Source of the DNA: Streptomyces durmitorensis | GTDB lineage: Bacteria; Actinomycetota; Actinomycetes; Streptomycetales; Streptomycetaceae | Assembly (NCBI RefSeq): GCF_023498005.1 | Contig: NZ_CP097290.1 | Span: forward strand, 62,001-126,000 | Direction of reading: 5' to 3' | Length of the DNA: 64,000 bases | Shown here: piece after piece, positions 1 to 12,269 of the stretch | How positions within the stretch are numbered: position 1 is the first letter of the stretch | Layout of the letters: each line of letters begins with the position of its first letter | Program-made: the position numbers and the translations under genes | The notes under the pieces: generated by a model | Database searches by the model: none | What the model saw: the letters and a program-made list of their open reading frames with translations, nothing else | Told to the model about the DNA's origin: nothing

Positions 1-1
1 G

Positions 2-154
2 GTGGCGGCCGTGGGTGCGATGGAGGCCTGGCGCGAGCTGTCCCTCGGGGCGTTCACGCTGCGCACCATCGCCGGCTCGCACGCCGCTCCGCTGGAGAAC
101 GCCGAGGCGATGGTGGCCGAACTGCTCGCCGCGGTCCCGGGGCACGGCGTCTGA
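2..154 (+). CDS. C-terminal end of a thioesterase-like protein (partial, 5' end outside window)
   Basis: The last 50 codons of a gene that enters from the left and stops at 152-154. The visible tail has a Trp-Arg followed by a beta strand (GAFTLRTIAGSH) and then a terminal helix. In type II thioesterases and terminal PKS/NRPS thioesterase domains the same layout carries the catalytic His in a G-x-H motif, so the His in GSH is the likely equivalent. The gene could be a discrete type II thioesterase, or the terminal TE of an upstream PKS whose product would follow from the assembly line starting at 331. The serine nucleophile region is outside the window, so these cannot be separated. It is on the same strand as the PKS genes, 176 bp upstream of them. 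Confidence 0.5.
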   Translation: MAAVGAMEAWRELSLGAFTLRTIAGSHAAPLENAEAMVAELLAAVPGHGV

Positions 155-199
155 TCCGCGACTGACCTGCCCTCAGACCCAGGTCGAAGTCGAGTGCCG

Positions 200-222
200 C
201 GCGGAGTGGAGTCGACTCCGCG
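200..222. terminator. Weak hairpin in the gap before the PKS operon
   Basis: CGCGGAGT and ACTCCGCG form a perfect 8-bp stem around a 7-nt loop, in the 176-bp gap between the thioesterase-like gene and PksA. There is no T-run after it. It may end the upstream transcript or act as an operator. The rest of 155-330 presumably holds the PksA promoter, but I could not identify clear -35 and -10 boxes. Confidence 0.25.
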
Positions 223-330
223 TCAAGTGTGCCGTGGTGCCCTTGGGCAGGTGGTTCCACGGCCCCTTTGTCGACGGTTCCCGGCAGCGACCAGCACAGA
301 ACCCTGGCCGAAGCGACCAAGAGGTGTCAC

Positions 331-3300
331 ATGGGTTTTCATACAACGGAGGCAGTGGCCGTGGACATCGCGGAGTTCCTGCGCGACGCGGTCGCGGACC
401 TGCTCGGCACACCGGCGGACGCGGTTCCCGCGTCCGTCGCGCTGCGCGACCTCGGTGTCGATTCGGCAGGTGTGACCCAGCTGGCCGGTGCGCTGTCCAG
501 GCGGCTCGGCCGGCCTGTGCCCGGCTGGTTGCTGTGGCAGCACCCGACCGTGGCGGAGCTGGCTGCGGCGCTCGCCGGTGAGCGGGCGCCGGACGGCTCC
601 GCCACGGTCGAACGGCGCACTGCGGCAGGTGGCGCCGACGAGCCCATCGCGCTCGTGGGCCTGGGCTGCCGCCTGCCGGGCGGCGTCGACACACCGCAGG
701 CCCTGTGGGACGCCCTGCTCGCGGGCAGGGACGCCGTCGGCGAGGTGCCCCGGGATCGCTGGAACGCCGACGAGTGGTTCGACGACGACCCCCGGGCGCC
801 GGGCCGGATGTCCACACGCCGGGGCGGCTTCCTCGACGACGTGGCCGGCTTCGACGCCGCGTTCTTCGGCATCTCGCCCGCCGAGGCGGCCCGGATGGAT
901 CCTCAGCAGCGCATCGCCCTGGAAGTCGCCTGGTCGGCACTGGAGGACGCCAGGATCGTGCCCGGCACGCTGGCCGGCAGCCGTGCCGGGGTGTTCTTCG
1001 GCACGATGTGGCAGGAGTACCACCTGGCGACCGGCGCGGGGCCCGAGACGATCGGCTCGCACTCGGCGGTCGGCTGGGACACCTCGATCGTGCCGGCCCG
1101 CATCGCGTACGCGCTCGGTCTGGAAGGGCCGGCGTTCTCGGTGGGCTCGGCGTGCAGTTCGTCGCTCGCCGCGGTGCACATGGCGGCGCACAGTCTGCGC
1201 CGCGGCGAGTCCGACATCGCCCTGGCGGGTGGGGTCAGCCTGATGCTGCACCCGCACACCACCGTCGCGATGACGAAGTTCGGCGGCATGAACCCGGCGG
1301 GACAGTGCCGCGCCTTCGACGCGGACGCCGCCGGATACGTACGCGGCGAGGGCTGCGGCGTGGTCGTGCTGCGCCGCCTGTCGGACGCGCTGCGCGACGG
1401 CGACCGCATCTACGCGGTGCTGCGCGGCAGCGCCGTCAACAACGACGGAGCCTCCAACGGCCTGACCGCGCCCAACCCGCGCGCCCAGGCCGACGTGGTG
1501 CGTCAGGCCTGGCAGGCAGCGGGCGTCGCACCGCACCAGGTGGGGTACGTGGAGGCACACGGCACGGGTACCCCGCTGGGCGACCCGATCGAAGCGGCGG
1601 CACTCGGCGAGGTGTTCGCGCCGGGCCGCGAGACGCCGCTGCTGCTCGGCTCGGCCAAGACCAACTTCGGCCACCTGGAACCGGCCGCCGGTGTCCTTGG
1701 GGTCCTCAAGTCCGCTCTCGCCCTGCACCACGGCCGTCTCCCGGCCAGCCTGCACTTCGAACAGCCCAACCCGCTCATCGACTTCACCGCCCTGCGCCTG
1801 GAGGTGGTCACGGCCGCACGCGACTGGCCAAAGGGTCCCCGCCATGCGGGCGTGAGCGGTTTCGGCTTCGGCGGCACGAACGTCCACCTGGCCCTGACGG
1901 AGGCCCCGCACCGGCGGGCCCTGACCGCGCCCCCCGAGGCGGGGGAAGCGCCGGGCGGGGCACCGGACGTCGCGTTCTGCTTCTCCGGGCACGGCTCCCA
2001 GTGGACCGGCATGGGCCGCGATCTGCTGGCCGAGCCGGTCTTCCGGGCGGAGCTCACCGAGGCCGACCGGGCCGTGGCCGCCGTGACGGGCTGGTCCGTC
2101 CTGGAGGAACTCGTCGCCGCGGACAGCCGGCTGGAACGCACCGAGGTGCTTCAGCCCGTGCTGTTCGCCCTGCAGGTGTCGCTGGCCCGCACCCTGCGGC
2201 GCTGGGGCGTCGCCCCCGACGTGGTGTTCGGCCAGAGCGTCGGTGAGGTCGCCGCCGCCGTCGTCGCCGGCGCGCTCACCCTGGAACAGGGCGCCCATGT
2301 GATCGGCGTGTGGTCGCGGCTCGTGGCCGAACGCGCCGTCGGCACCGGGTCGATGCTGGTGTGCGAGCTGACCGCGCAACGGGCCGCCGCCCTCGCGCAG
2401 GGCCGCGTCACCGTCGCGGGGCACCTCGCGCCGGACCAGGTCTGCCTGTCGGGAGCCACGGCCGCGCTCGCCGAGGTGGAGCGCGAACTGGGCGACGCCG
2501 GCATCCGGACGTACCGCGTGCACATCGACTACCCCTCGCACAGCACGGAGCTGGCTCCGCTCGCCGACGAACTCGTCGCGCGCCTGGGCACGTTGAGCCC
2601 GGCGGCGGCCTCGATCCCCTTCCTGTCCACGGTGACCGGCGACTACGTGGAGGGGACCGCGCTCGACGCACGGTACTGGGCCCGCAACATGTGCCGCCCG
2701 ATGCTGCTCGACGAAGCTGTGCGCAGGCTGCCCCGGACCCCCGGGCGCCCGCTGCGCGTCGTGGAGATCGCCCCGCACCCGGTGGTGTCCAGGCCCGTGC
2801 GGCAGACGCTGTCCGACGCCGCGGACGACCTGGGCGACGAGACGAGGGTGCTGGCCGCGTGCCACCGGGACCGGCCCGCCGCCGAGACGCTGCAGGAGCT
2901 GCTGCACGCCCTGTGGTGCGACGGCGTCGACGTGGACTGGGCCGAGGCCACCGGCACCGCGCCGCAGACCGGCCGGGCCTGGCCGTGGGTCCTGTCCGCG
3001 AAGACCCCGGCGGCGCTGCGCGCCCAGGCCGCGGCTCTGCACGACCACGTCCGCGACCGTCCCGGTCTTTCCCTCGCCGATGTCGGCCACTCCCTGGCCA
3101 CCACGCGCACGGCGTTCTCACACCGCGCGGTCGTGGTCGCCAAGGACCGGGACGGCTTCCTGCGGGAACTCGCCGCGCTGGCCGCGGACCGCACCGCGCC
3201 CGGCCTGGTCACCGGCGACGGCGCCGAGGCGGCCGACGCGGGCCGCGGTGCCGTCATGGTCTTTCCCGGGCAGGGCGCGCAGTGGGTCGGCATGGCCCGT

Positions 3301-6300
3301 GAACTGCTCGACCACTCACCGGTGTTCGCCGACGCCTACGCCGCGTGCGCGCGGGCCCTGGACGAGTTCGTCGACTGGTCGCCGACCGAGGCGCTCGATG
3401 ACGAGGAAGCCCTGCTGCGGGTGGACGTGGTGCAGCCCGTGCTGTGGGCGGTGATGGTTTCGCTGGCCGAGCTGTGGCGCGCCCACGGAGTGCGGCCCGA
3501 GGTCGTGCTGGGGCATTCCCAGGGTGAGATCGCCGCGGCCTGCGTGGCCGGCGGTCTCTCCCTGGAGGACGGCGCCCGTGTCGTGGCGCTGCGGAGCCAG
3601 GCCATCGCGCGGTCCCTGGCCGGCCGCGGCGGCATGGTGTCGGTGGCCCTGCCGCGCACCGAGGTGGAGCGGCGCATCGCACGCTGGGACGGACGCCTGT
3701 CCGTGGCCGTGGTCAACGGCCCAGGACTGACCGCGGTGGCCGGTGCGTCCGACGCCCTGGACGAACTGCTGGAGCAGTGCGCTGCCGAGGACGTACGTGC
3801 GCGGCGTCTCGCCGTCGACTTCGCCTCCCACTCGCCCCAGATCGACACCCTGCGCGAGGAGTTGCTCGCGGCGCTCGCGCCCATCCGGCCGCGCTCCGCC
3901 GGGACACTCTTCTACTCGACGGTGACCGGCGGCCTCATGGACACGGCGGAGCTGGATGCCGAGTACTGGTTCTGCAACATGCGCAACACCGTGGAGTTCG
4001 CATCAGCCGTCGCCGCCCTCGCCGAGCGCGGGCACAGCCTGTTCGTGGAGGCCAGCCCGCACCCGGTGCTGACCCTGGCGGTCGAGGAGTCGGCGGGCGA
4101 GGCGGGCGTCACCGCGCTCAGCACCCTGCGCCGCCGCACCGACAGCACGGCCCGGTTCCTCTCCTCGGCGGCCGAGGCATGGGTGGGCGGCGCCGACGTG
4201 ACGTGGCAGGCGTCCTTCACCGCGGCCGGTCCTCGCGGTCCGCGCACGGTCGACCTGCCGCCGTACGCGTTCCAGCGCAGGCGCCACTGGCTGGACCCGG
4301 ACGAGAGCTCGCCCGCGTCGGCAGCGGCAGCGGCAGGGGACGCCGAGGACACGGAGTTCTGGTCCGCGGTGGAACGCGGCGACCTGGGTGCCCTCACCTC
4401 GTCCCTGGACGTCGACCCGGCTGCGGGCCTGGGCGACCTGATTCCCGCGCTGTCCGCGTGGCGGCGGCGCACCCGCGCGACGGCCGGGGTGCGCGACTGG
4501 CGGTACGAGATCACGTGGAAGCAGGTCGCCGACACCGCGGGACCGCCGCCTGCCGCGCCGTGGCTCGCCCTGCTGCCGGCGGGTGAGGCGCGGGCCGCCG
4601 AGGTGCTGCGGGGCCTGACGGACGCCGGTGTCGCCCTGATTCCGGTCGTCCTCGGCGACGAGGAGCGGGAACTGACCGCGAAGGCGCTGCGCAAGGCGCG
4701 CGAGGATCACGCGGCCCGCGCCGGGCAGGAGTTCGCCGGTGTCCTGTCGCTGCTGGCTCTCGCCACAGGAAGCGACCCGCGGCACTCGTCGGTGCCCGCC
4801 GGATACACAGCGACGCTGCGGGCCGTCCAGGCGCTCGGCGACGTGGAGCTCACCGCCCCGCTGTGGTGCGTGACGCGCGAAGCGACAGGAACCGGATCCG
4901 GCGACCACACCGTCGACCCCGCCCAGCGCATGATCTGGGGGCTGGGACGAGTGGCCGCCCTTGAGCACTCCGACCGGTGGGGCGGTCTGATCGACCTGCC
5001 GGGGACGCCGCACAGCGGCATGTGGCGGCAGCTGGCCGCACTGCTCGGTGGCGACGGCGCCGAGGACCAAGTCGCCGTGCGCGCCAACGGGGTACTGGCG
5101 CGCCGCCTGGTCCGTGCGGGAAAGCCGCCCCGCCGTACCTGGAGCCCCTCCGGGACCGTCCTGATCACCGGCGGCACGGGCGCGCTCGGCGGCCGTGTGG
5201 CGCGCTGGCTGGCCGAACAGGGGGCCCAGCGCCTGGTGCTGACCAGTCGTCGCGGCCCGGACGCGCCGGGCGCCGAGCAGCTCGTCGAAGAGCTGAGGGC
5301 ACTGGGCGCCGACGTGGTCGTGGAGTCCTGTGACGTGGCGGACCGCGAACAACTGGGCGCGGTCCTGGACCGTGCCGCGGCGCACGGACCGCTCACCGCG
5401 GTGCTGCACACGGCGGCCGTCCTGGACGACGCGACGATCGACGCGCTCGACCCCGGCCAGGTGGAGCGGGTCCTGCGCGTCAAGGCGCAGGGCGCCTGGA
5501 ACCTGCACGAGATGACGCAGGCGCACGACCTGTCGGCGTTCGTGCTGTTCTCGTCGTACGGGGCGACCGTCGGCATCCCCGGGCAGGGCAACTACGCCCC
5601 CGCCAACGCCTACCTCGACGGACTCGCCGAACTGCGCCACCTGCGGGGACTGCCCGCCACCTGTGTGTCATGGGGTGCCTGGGGCGGCGGCGGGCTGGCC
5701 GGCGGCGCCGTCCGGGGCATCCTGGAGCGGCACGGGGTGCCCGAGATGGACCCGGATCTCGCCCTGCTGGCCCTCCAGCAGGCCATCGACAGCGGACGGC
5801 CCTGCCAGACCGTGGCCGATGTGCGCTGGCCCCGGTTCCGCACGGCGTTCACGGCCGCCCGGCCGAGCCCGCTGCTCGCCGATCTGCCCGATGCCGTGGA
5901 GCTGGCCCGGGTGGGCTCCGCGCCCGCCGCAGTGGCGGGCCAGGACCAGGGCAAGCCGGATCTGCGCGGGCGTCTGGAGAGGCTGCCGCACGGACAGCGC
6001 ACGGACGCCGTCCTGGAGGTGGTGCGCACGCACACCTCGGCCGTCCTTGGCTACCGCCCCGAGGAGCGGGTGCAGGACCGGTCCTTCAAGGAGCTCGGGT
6101 TCGACTCGGTGACCGCTGTCGAACTGCGGAACCGGCTGAACGCGGAGACCGGTCTGCGGCTGCCGGCCACGCTCGTCTTCGAGTATCCGACGCCGACCGC
6201 GCTGGCCGGCCACGTGCTGGCCGAACTCGACGTCGGCGCCGCTGCCGGGACGCAGCGGCCGATGGACGTCGACGCGCTGGAGGCTGCCGTCACAGCCCTG

Positions 6301-6489
6301 GACGCGACGGCTCTGGCCGCGGTGGACGCGGAGCGCCTGTGGGCCGTCTCCCGTTCTCTTCAGAAGATCCTCGTCCACGCCGGTGCCCGGCAGGCGCCCC
6401 CGGAGGAACCGCACGAGGCGCCGCAGGCGCTCGACGACGCGTCGGACGACGAGTTGTTCCAGTTCATCGATGAGAAGTTCGGACTCTGA
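331..6489 (+). CDS. Type I PKS PksA: starter ACP plus extension module 1 (ACP-KS-AT-AT-KR-ACP)
   Basis: 2052 residues. The ATG at 331 was chosen because GAGGTG lies just upstream; the frame is open further upstream but those codons are not PKS-like. Domains: N-terminal ACP (about 10-85, LGVDS, Ser45); KS (about 104-525, Cys275 in SACSSS); first AT (about 545-830, GQSVGE, Ser636); a KS-AT type linker (LSAKTPAAL); second AT (about 975-1270, GHSQGE, Ser1063, VDFASHS, methylmalonyl type); KR (GGTGALGG from 1614, LDD 1698-1700, Tyr1755, B type); ACP (LGFDS, Ser1926); C-terminal docking tail. In the first AT, the residue 25 after the serine is Trp661, where the second AT has Arg1088. That Arg binds the extender carboxylate, and Trp there marks starter ATs for monocarboxylic acyl-CoAs such as the DEBS loading AT (family knowledge). 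I infer that the first AT primes the N-terminal ACP. It starts the PKS operon, and PksB begins 1 bp after its stop. Confidence 0.93.
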   Translation: MGFHTTEAVAVDIAEFLRDAVADLLGTPADAVPASVALRDLGVDSAGVTQLAGALSRRLGRPVPGWLLWQHPTVAELAAALAGERAPDGSATVERRTAAGGADEPIALVGLGCRLPGGVDTPQALWDALLAGRDAVGEVPRDRWNADEWFDDDPRAPGRMSTRRGGFLDDVAGFDAAFFGISPAEAARMDPQQRIALEVAWSALEDARIVPGTLAGSRAGVFFGTMWQEYHLATGAGPETIGSHSAVGWDTSIVPARIAYALGLEGPAFSVGSACSSSLAAVHMAAHSLRRGESDIALAGGVSLMLHPHTTVAMTKFGGMNPAGQCRAFDADAAGYVRGEGCGVVVLRRLSDALRDGDRIYAVLRGSAVNNDGASNGLTAPNPRAQADVVRQAWQAAGVAPHQVGYVEAHGTGTPLGDPIEAAALGEVFAPGRETPLLLGSAKTNFGHLEPAAGVLGVLKSALALHHGRLPASLHFEQPNPLIDFTALRLEVVTAARDWPKGPRHAGVSGFGFGGTNVHLALTEAPHRRALTAPPEAGEAPGGAPDVAFCFSGHGSQWTGMGRDLLAEPVFRAELTEADRAVAAVTGWSVLEELVAADSRLERTEVLQPVLFALQVSLARTLRRWGVAPDVVFGQSVGEVAAAVVAGALTLEQGAHVIGVWSRLVAERAVGTGSMLVCELTAQRAAALAQGRVTVAGHLAPDQVCLSGATAALAEVERELGDAGIRTYRVHIDYPSHSTELAPLADELVARLGTLSPAAASIPFLSTVTGDYVEGTALDARYWARNMCRPMLLDEAVRRLPRTPGRPLRVVEIAPHPVVSRPVRQTLSDAADDLGDETRVLAACHRDRPAAETLQELLHALWCDGVDVDWAEATGTAPQTGRAWPWVLSAKTPAALRAQAAALHDHVRDRPGLSLADVGHSLATTRTAFSHRAVVVAKDRDGFLRELAALAADRTAPGLVTGDGAEAADAGRGAVMVFPGQGAQWVGMARELLDHSPVFADAYAACARALDEFVDWSPTEALDDEEALLRVDVVQPVLWAVMVSLAELWRAHGVRPEVVLGHSQGEIAAACVAGGLSLEDGARVVALRSQAIARSLAGRGGMVSVALPRTEVERRIARWDGRLSVAVVNGPGLTAVAGASDALDELLEQCAAEDVRARRLAVDFASHSPQIDTLREELLAALAPIRPRSAGTLFYSTVTGGLMDTAELDAEYWFCNMRNTVEFASAVAALAERGHSLFVEASPHPVLTLAVEESAGEAGVTALSTLRRRTDSTARFLSSAAEAWVGGADVTWQASFTAAGPRGPRTVDLPPYAFQRRRHWLDPDESSPASAAAAAGDAEDTEFWSAVERGDLGALTSSLDVDPAAGLGDLIPALSAWRRRTRATAGVRDWRYEITWKQVADTAGPPPAAPWLALLPAGEARAAEVLRGLTDAGVALIPVVLGDEERELTAKALRKAREDHAARAGQEFAGVLSLLALATGSDPRHSSVPAGYTATLRAVQALGDVELTAPLWCVTREATGTGSGDHTVDPAQRMIWGLGRVAALEHSDRWGGLIDLPGTPHSGMWRQLAALLGGDGAEDQVAVRANGVLARRLVRAGKPPRRTWSPSGTVLITGGTGALGGRVARWLAEQGAQRLVLTSRRGPDAPGAEQLVEELRALGADVVVESCDVADREQLGAVLDRAAAHGPLTAVLHTAAVLDDATIDALDPGQVERVLRVKAQGAWNLHEMTQAHDLSAFVLFSSYGATVGIPGQGNYAPANAYLDGLAELRHLRGLPATCVSWGAWGGGGLAGGAVRGILERHGVPEMDPDLALLALQQAIDSGRPCQTVADVRWPRFRTAFTAARPSPLLADLPDAVELARVGSAPAAVAGQDQGKPDLRGRLERLPHGQRTDAVLEVVRTHTSAVLGYRPEERVQDRSFKELGFDSVTAVELRNRLNAETGLRLPATLVFEYPTPTALAGHVLAELDVGAAAGTQRPMDVDALEAAVTALDATALAAVDAERLWAVSRSLQKILVHAGARQAPPEEPHEAPQALDDASDDELFQFIDEKFGL

Positions 6490-6490
6490 C

Positions 6491-9400
6491 ATGGCGAACG
6501 AAGACAAGCTGCGCGACTACCTCAAGCGCGTCACCGGCGAACTGGACACGGCGCGGGAGCGACTGCGGCAGGCGGAGGCCAAGCACCGGGAGCCGATCGC
6601 CGTGGTGGCGATGAGCTGCCGGCTGCCGGGCGGCGTCGCATCGCCCGAGGACTTCTGGCGGCTGCTCGACGAGGGCACCGAGGCCATCGGCCCGTTCCCC
6701 GAGGACCGGGGCTGGGACACGAAGGGGCTCTACGACCCGGACCCGGACAACGCGGGAACCGTGTACGCCACCGGCGGCGGATTCCTCGACGAGGCGGCCG
6801 CGTTCGACGCGGACTTCTTCGGGATCTCGCCCCGCGAGGCCGTCGCGATGGATCCGCAGCAGCGGCTCCTCCTGGAGAACGCCTGGGAGGCGTTCGAGGG
6901 CGCGGGCATCACCGTGGAGTCGGTGCGGGGCCGGGCGACGGGTGTCTACATCGGCACCAACGGTCAGGACTACGCGGATCTGATCGGTGGCGGCAGCAGT
7001 GAGGGGCACGCTCTGACGGGCGCCGCCGCCAGTGTCCTGTCCGGACGCATCGCCTACGCGCTGGGCCTGCGGGGCCCGGCCCTGACCATCGACACGGCCT
7101 GCTCCTCCTCGCTGGTGGCGGTGCACCTCGCGGTGCAGGCGCTGCGGCGGGGCGAATGCTCGCTGGCGCTGGCAGGCGGGTCCACGGTGATGGCCACGCC
7201 GCACCTTCTCGTCGAGTTCAGCCGGCAGCGCGGCCTGGCGCCGGACGGGCGCTGCCGGGCCTTCTCCGACCACGCCGACGGCACCGGTTTCTCCGAGGGC
7301 AGCGGCATGCTGCTCCTGGAGCGGCTCAGCGACGCCCGCCGCAACGGCCACCGTGTGCTCGCCGTGGTCCGGGGCACCGCCGTCAATCAGGACGGTGCGT
7401 CCAACGGACTCACCGCGCCCAACGGGCAGGCACAGCAGGACGTGATCCGGGCCGCCCTGGCCGACGCCGGGCTCGGCGCCGCCGACGTCGACGCGGTGGA
7501 GGCACACGGCACCGGCACCCGGCTCGGCGACCCGATCGAGGCCCGCGCACTGATCGCCACGTACGGGGCGGCCCGCGGGCCGGGCGACCCGCTGTGGCTG
7601 GGCGGAGTGAAGTCCAACATCGGTCACACGCAGGCCGCCGCCGGAGTGGCGGGCATCATCAAGATGGTCCAGGCGCTGCGCCACGACCGGCTGCCGCGCA
7701 CCTTGCACGCCCAGGAGCCGAGCACCCACGTCGACTGGTCCGGCGGCGGGGTGCGGCTGCTGTCGGAACCGGTGCCATGGACGCCTGGAGAGCGCGTGCG
7801 CCGCGCCGGTGTGTCCTCGTTCGGCATCAGCGGCACCAACGCGCACATCGTCCTGGAGGGCCCCGAGGGCAGTACGCCCGAGCCGGCACCGGACGCGGAG
7901 CCCGCGCAGGACACCGTCCGCCGCCCGGTCGTGCCGTGGCTGCTCTCCGGCCGGGACGAGAGCGCGCTGCGCGCACAGGCGCAGCGGCTCGCCGACTCCG
8001 TGACGGCCCGGCCCGCCACGGACGTGGTGGACGTGGCGTACTCGCTGGCGACCGCGCGCACCGCGTTCGGGCACCGGGCGGTGGCCGTGGGCGGCGACCC
8101 CGAGGAACTCCTGAGCGCCGTACGGGCGATCGCCGACGGCACCGCGGCCCCTGGCACCGACGCGCTGCCGGGCCGGACCGCGTTCGTCTTCCCCGGGCAG
8201 GGGGCCCAGCGGCCCGGCATGGGCCGGGAGCTGTACCGGGACTTCCCGGCGTTCGCCGCGGCCTTCGACGCGGTCTGCGCCGAACTCGACCCGCTGCTCG
8301 AACGACCGCTGCGGGACGTCGTGTTCGCCGAGCGCGGCACCCCCGGGGCGGAGCTCCTGGACCAGACCGGATGCACGCAGCCCGCGCTGTTCGCCGTAGA
8401 GGTGGCGCTGTTCCGGCTCATGGAGTCGTGGGGAGTCACCGCCGACTACGTGATGGGTCACTCGGTGGGCGAGCTGGCGGCCGCGCACGTGGCGGGCGTG
8501 CTCTCCCTCGCCGACGCCTGCGCCCTGGTCGCCGCCCGCGGCCGGCTGATGCAGGCCCTGCCCGCCGGGGGAGCGATGCTCGCCGTCAAGGCACCCGAAG
8601 CGGAGGTGGCGCCGCTGCTCGCGGGCCACGCGCACGCGGCGGGCGTGGCCGCGGTGAACGGTCCCGACTCAGTGGTGATCTCCGGGCCCGCCGAAGCCAT
8701 CGACGCGGTGGCCGCCGAACTGGCCGCCCGCGGCACCAAGTCACGGCGGCTGACCGTCTCGCACGCCTTCCACTCGCCGTTGATGGACCCGATGCTCGCC
8801 GACTTCGCCGCGGTGGCACGGCGCATGACGTACCACGCGCCGACGCTCGGTCTGATCGGCAACCTCACGGGCGAGCTCGTCGTCGACGAGGTGCGTGACC
8901 CGGACTACTGGGTGCGGCACGTGCGTGAGTCCGTCCGGTTCGCCGCCGGCACCCGTGCGCTGACCTCTGCGGGGGTGACCCGCTTCGTGGAACTCGGCCC
9001 GGACGCCACCGCCGCCGCGATGGTGCAGGACTGCCTGGCCGACCAGGGCGTCGAGGACACGACGGCAGTGGTGGCGCTCCTGCACCGCGAGCGCCCGGAG
9101 ACGCGGACGCTGATCAGCGCGGTCGCCCGCGCGCACGTCCACGGCGTCGCCGTCGACTGGGAACGGTTCTTCGCGGGCATGGGCGCGGACCAGGTGGAGC
9201 TGCCGACGTACGCCTTCCAGCGGGCGCGGTACTGGCCCGAGCCCTCGGCCGCCGCGACCGACACCGCGGCCCTGGGCCTCGGCGATCCCGCCCACCCGTG
9301 GCTGGGCGCGCTCACGGCGTCCGCCGACGGCTCCTGCCACATCTTCACCGGCCGGCTCTCGCTCGCCGAGCATCCCTGGATCGCCGACCACACGGTCTTC

Positions 9401-12190
9401 GGCCGGGCGGTGGTGCCGGGCACCGGACTTCTGGAACTGGCCCTGGCCGCCGCGCACCGGTCGGGCGCCGCCGGCGTGGCCGACCTCACCCTGGTGGCGC
9501 CGCTCGTGCTGCCCGCCGACGAGGCGGTGCACGTCCAGGTCGTCGTCGGCGGCGGTTCCGCCGCCGAGAGCGGACCGCGGACGGTGACGGTGCACAGCCG
9601 CAGCGCGGCCGGCGCCGATGGCCTTGACGACTGGACGCTGCACGCCACGGGCGAGCTGAACCCGGCTCCCGTGGACGCGTCCGGTGGCTTCGCCTGGGCC
9701 GGCCAGTGGCCGGTGCCGGGTGCGCAACCGGTCGCCATGGACGGCTTCTACGAGTGGTTCCAGGACAAGGGAATCGACTACGGCCCGGCGTTCAGGGGCA
9801 CCGCGGCACTGTGGCGGCAGGGCGACACGGCGTACGGCGTGGTGCGGCTGCCCGGCCAGGGCAGCGCCACGGACGGGTTCGGGCTGCATCCGGCGCTGCT
9901 GGACGCGGCGTTGAACGTGATGAGGGCCGTGTCGGTGGACGACAACACGGACGGGCAGGACGGCGTGCTGCTGCCGTTCGCCTGGTCGGGCGTCGAGTTG
10001 TACGCCACCGGCGCCCGCGAACTGCGCGTACGGGTCGACGTCCGTGACACCGCCGCCGGCCGGCATCTGACGGTCGAGGCCGCCGACGCCACCGGCACCC
10101 CGGTCGCCCGCGTGCAGGGCCTGGAACTGCGCCGGGCCACCGCCGCGCAGATCACGGCGGCCGTGGCGGACACCGCCGCACGGGACCTGCATGAGCTTCG
10201 GCTGCGGCCGGTGCCCCGCCCCCACGCATCGGCGCAGCGGCCCGCCACCGTCGTCCTGGGCGGCGAGGGACGCATCGCCGAAGCGCTCGACTCCCCCGCC
10301 GTGCCCTCCTTCGACGCGCTGTCGGCCACCTTGGACGGTGGTACGCCGCCGCGGCGCGTCCTCGTCGACGCGACGGGCCTCATCGACCGCTCCGACGAGG
10401 AGGTGACGCAGGCGGCGGCCGACGCCTTGGCACTGCTCAACCGGCTGCTCGGCGAACCCCGCCTGGAAGAGGCGGAACTGGTGTGGGTGACGCGGACGGC
10501 ACCGAGCCCGTACGACGACCTGGCCGCGGACGCAGGCGCGGACGCAGGCGCCGACGGCCGGGGCCTCGCTCCGGCGTCGCTGCGCGGCCTGCTGCGCACC
10601 GCCCGCAGCGAGTACCCGGACCGGTCGCTGCGCACCGTCGAGATCAGCGGCGCGCACAGCGGTTCGGCATCCGAGTCGCTGCCGCACGCCTTGGACGTGC
10701 CCGACGAACCGGAGCTCGTGGTCCGTGGCACGGACGTGTTCGCACCGCGCCTGGTGCGCGCCGAAGCATCGGCGCCCGACGTGCCGGCTCCGCCCCTGGA
10801 CCCGGACGGCACGGTCCTGCTCACCGGCGGCACCGGCGAGCTGGGACGGGCCGTGGCCCGGCATCTGCTGCGGGAGCACGGCGCACGCCGTCTCGTCCTG
10901 ACGTCCCGGCAGGGTCCCGACGCCCCGGGCGCCGACGCCCTGGTGCACGAACTGACCGCGGCGGGCGCGCTGAGCGTGCGGCTCGCCGCCTGCGACGTGG
11001 CGGACCGGGACGCGGTGGCACAGCTCCTGTCCGGCATCGACCCGGCACACCCGCTCACCGGCGTGGTGCACCTGGCCGGTGTTCTCGACGACGGCCTGGT
11101 GACGGCGCAGAACGGCGAGCGCCTGGCACGCGTCTTCGCGCCGAAGGTGCACGGCGCACTGCACCTCGACGAACTGACACGGGGGCAGAACCTGGCGGCG
11201 TTCGTGCTCTTCTCCTCGGCCGCCGGTGTGCTCGGCACGGCGGGCCAGAGCACCTATGCCGCCGCCAACACCGTCCTGGACGCCTTGGCCGCCCGGCGCC
11301 GGCAGCGCTCCGAGACGGCGCACAGCCTCGCCTGGGGCCTGTGGCAGCAGAGCGGAACCGGCATGACCGCCCACCTCGGCACGGCCGAACTGTCCCGGAT
11401 GCGGCGGCAGGGCATCGCTCCGATCCCGGTGGAGGACGGTCTGCGGCTCCTCGACGAGGCACTGTGCCGACCGCAGCAGCCGAACCTGGTGCCGCTGCGG
11501 CTCGACACCGCCGCGGCCGCCCGCCACCTCGGCGAGGGTGGCCAGGTCGCCCCGGTGCTGCGCGCGCTGGTGCGGCAGCCGGAACTGCCCCGAGCGGCGG
11601 CGGGGCCGTCCGCCGCGGACCCGGCGTCACTGCGCCAGCGGCTCGAACCGCTGACCGTGGAGCGCAGGACCCGACTGGCCACCGAGGCCGTGCTGGAGGA
11701 GGCCGCCGCGGTGCTCGGGCTGAGCAACCCGACGTCCGTCTCGGCGGACCAGGTCCTGAAAGACCTCGGCCTCGACTCGCTGATGGCGGTGGAGCTGCGC
11801 CGCCGGATCGCCGCACGGGCCGGTGTGCGGCTGCCGTCGACACTGGCGTTCGACTACCCGACTCCGGCCGCCATCGCCGGACTCATCCTGACCCGGCTCG
11901 ACCTCGCGGCCGACCCGCAGAGCACGGCAACGGCCGAGGACCCCGACACCGTCCTGGCCCGGGTCCTCGGCCGTGTGTCGGCGGACGACCTGCACCGCAG
12001 CGGCCTGTTGGAACTCCTCGTGGACCTCGCCGACCGCACGAACTCCCCGGACCCGGACGGCGCGCAGGTCGGCCCGGCCGCCCGGTCCGCATCCCCGTCC
12101 GGCACACCCCGTCCCGTGGAGCGGTCCGTCGACGACATCAACGCGGAGCTCGACAGCCTGCTGGCCTCGGTCGGCGACGAGGCCTTCTGA
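6491..12190 (+). CDS. Type I PKS PksB: extension module 2 (KS-AT-DH-KR-ACP)
   Basis: 1899 residues. The ATG at 6491 is 1 bp after the PksA stop and opens a typical N-terminal docking helix ([14 protein letters not shown]). Domains: KS (Cys204); AT (GHSVGE Ser658, Arg683, HAFH 758-761, so malonyl type); DH (His967 in [10 protein letters not shown], Asp1138 in LLDAALN); KR (GGTGELGR from 1446, LDD, Tyr1589, B type); ACP (LGLDS, Ser1763); then a long acidic tail ending in [18 protein letters not shown]. The predicted step adds a malonate unit and leaves an E double bond at the former carbonyl of module 1. One oddity is Asn1142 at the position that is His or Gln in the other DH domains of this cluster, which might slow dehydration. 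The start is probably translationally coupled to PksA, as the Shine-Dalgarno sequence is weak. Confidence 0.93.
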   Translation: MANEDKLRDYLKRVTGELDTARERLRQAEAKHREPIAVVAMSCRLPGGVASPEDFWRLLDEGTEAIGPFPEDRGWDTKGLYDPDPDNAGTVYATGGGFLDEAAAFDADFFGISPREAVAMDPQQRLLLENAWEAFEGAGITVESVRGRATGVYIGTNGQDYADLIGGGSSEGHALTGAAASVLSGRIAYALGLRGPALTIDTACSSSLVAVHLAVQALRRGECSLALAGGSTVMATPHLLVEFSRQRGLAPDGRCRAFSDHADGTGFSEGSGMLLLERLSDARRNGHRVLAVVRGTAVNQDGASNGLTAPNGQAQQDVIRAALADAGLGAADVDAVEAHGTGTRLGDPIEARALIATYGAARGPGDPLWLGGVKSNIGHTQAAAGVAGIIKMVQALRHDRLPRTLHAQEPSTHVDWSGGGVRLLSEPVPWTPGERVRRAGVSSFGISGTNAHIVLEGPEGSTPEPAPDAEPAQDTVRRPVVPWLLSGRDESALRAQAQRLADSVTARPATDVVDVAYSLATARTAFGHRAVAVGGDPEELLSAVRAIADGTAAPGTDALPGRTAFVFPGQGAQRPGMGRELYRDFPAFAAAFDAVCAELDPLLERPLRDVVFAERGTPGAELLDQTGCTQPALFAVEVALFRLMESWGVTADYVMGHSVGELAAAHVAGVLSLADACALVAARGRLMQALPAGGAMLAVKAPEAEVAPLLAGHAHAAGVAAVNGPDSVVISGPAEAIDAVAAELAARGTKSRRLTVSHAFHSPLMDPMLADFAAVARRMTYHAPTLGLIGNLTGELVVDEVRDPDYWVRHVRESVRFAAGTRALTSAGVTRFVELGPDATAAAMVQDCLADQGVEDTTAVVALLHRERPETRTLISAVARAHVHGVAVDWERFFAGMGADQVELPTYAFQRARYWPEPSAAATDTAALGLGDPAHPWLGALTASADGSCHIFTGRLSLAEHPWIADHTVFGRAVVPGTGLLELALAAAHRSGAAGVADLTLVAPLVLPADEAVHVQVVVGGGSAAESGPRTVTVHSRSAAGADGLDDWTLHATGELNPAPVDASGGFAWAGQWPVPGAQPVAMDGFYEWFQDKGIDYGPAFRGTAALWRQGDTAYGVVRLPGQGSATDGFGLHPALLDAALNVMRAVSVDDNTDGQDGVLLPFAWSGVELYATGARELRVRVDVRDTAAGRHLTVEAADATGTPVARVQGLELRRATAAQITAAVADTAARDLHELRLRPVPRPHASAQRPATVVLGGEGRIAEALDSPAVPSFDALSATLDGGTPPRRVLVDATGLIDRSDEEVTQAAADALALLNRLLGEPRLEEAELVWVTRTAPSPYDDLAADAGADAGADGRGLAPASLRGLLRTARSEYPDRSLRTVEISGAHSGSASESLPHALDVPDEPELVVRGTDVFAPRLVRAEASAPDVPAPPLDPDGTVLLTGGTGELGRAVARHLLREHGARRLVLTSRQGPDAPGADALVHELTAAGALSVRLAACDVADRDAVAQLLSGIDPAHPLTGVVHLAGVLDDGLVTAQNGERLARVFAPKVHGALHLDELTRGQNLAAFVLFSSAAGVLGTAGQSTYAAANTVLDALAARRRQRSETAHSLAWGLWQQSGTGMTAHLGTAELSRMRRQGIAPIPVEDGLRLLDEALCRPQQPNLVPLRLDTAAAARHLGEGGQVAPVLRALVRQPELPRAAAGPSAADPASLRQRLEPLTVERRTRLATEAVLEEAAAVLGLSNPTSVSADQVLKDLGLDSLMAVELRRRIAARAGVRLPSTLAFDYPTPAAIAGLILTRLDLAADPQSTATAEDPDTVLARVLGRVSADDLHRSGLLELLVDLADRTNSPDPDGAQVGPAARSASPSGTPRPVERSVDDINAELDSLLASVGDEAF

Positions 12191-12269
12191 CATGCGCCCG
12201 ATGGGCCCCCTGCGGCCCACCCACGTATTCGAACCGTTCTCCGTCCTGCTCGCCTAGAAAGGCCGACCG

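Noticed and set aside
1153..1155. KS of PksA as a decarboxylating KSQ starter domain
   Set aside because: The active site is SACSSS with a Cys (residue 275), followed by intact HGTGT and KTNFGH motifs, so it is a condensing KS.
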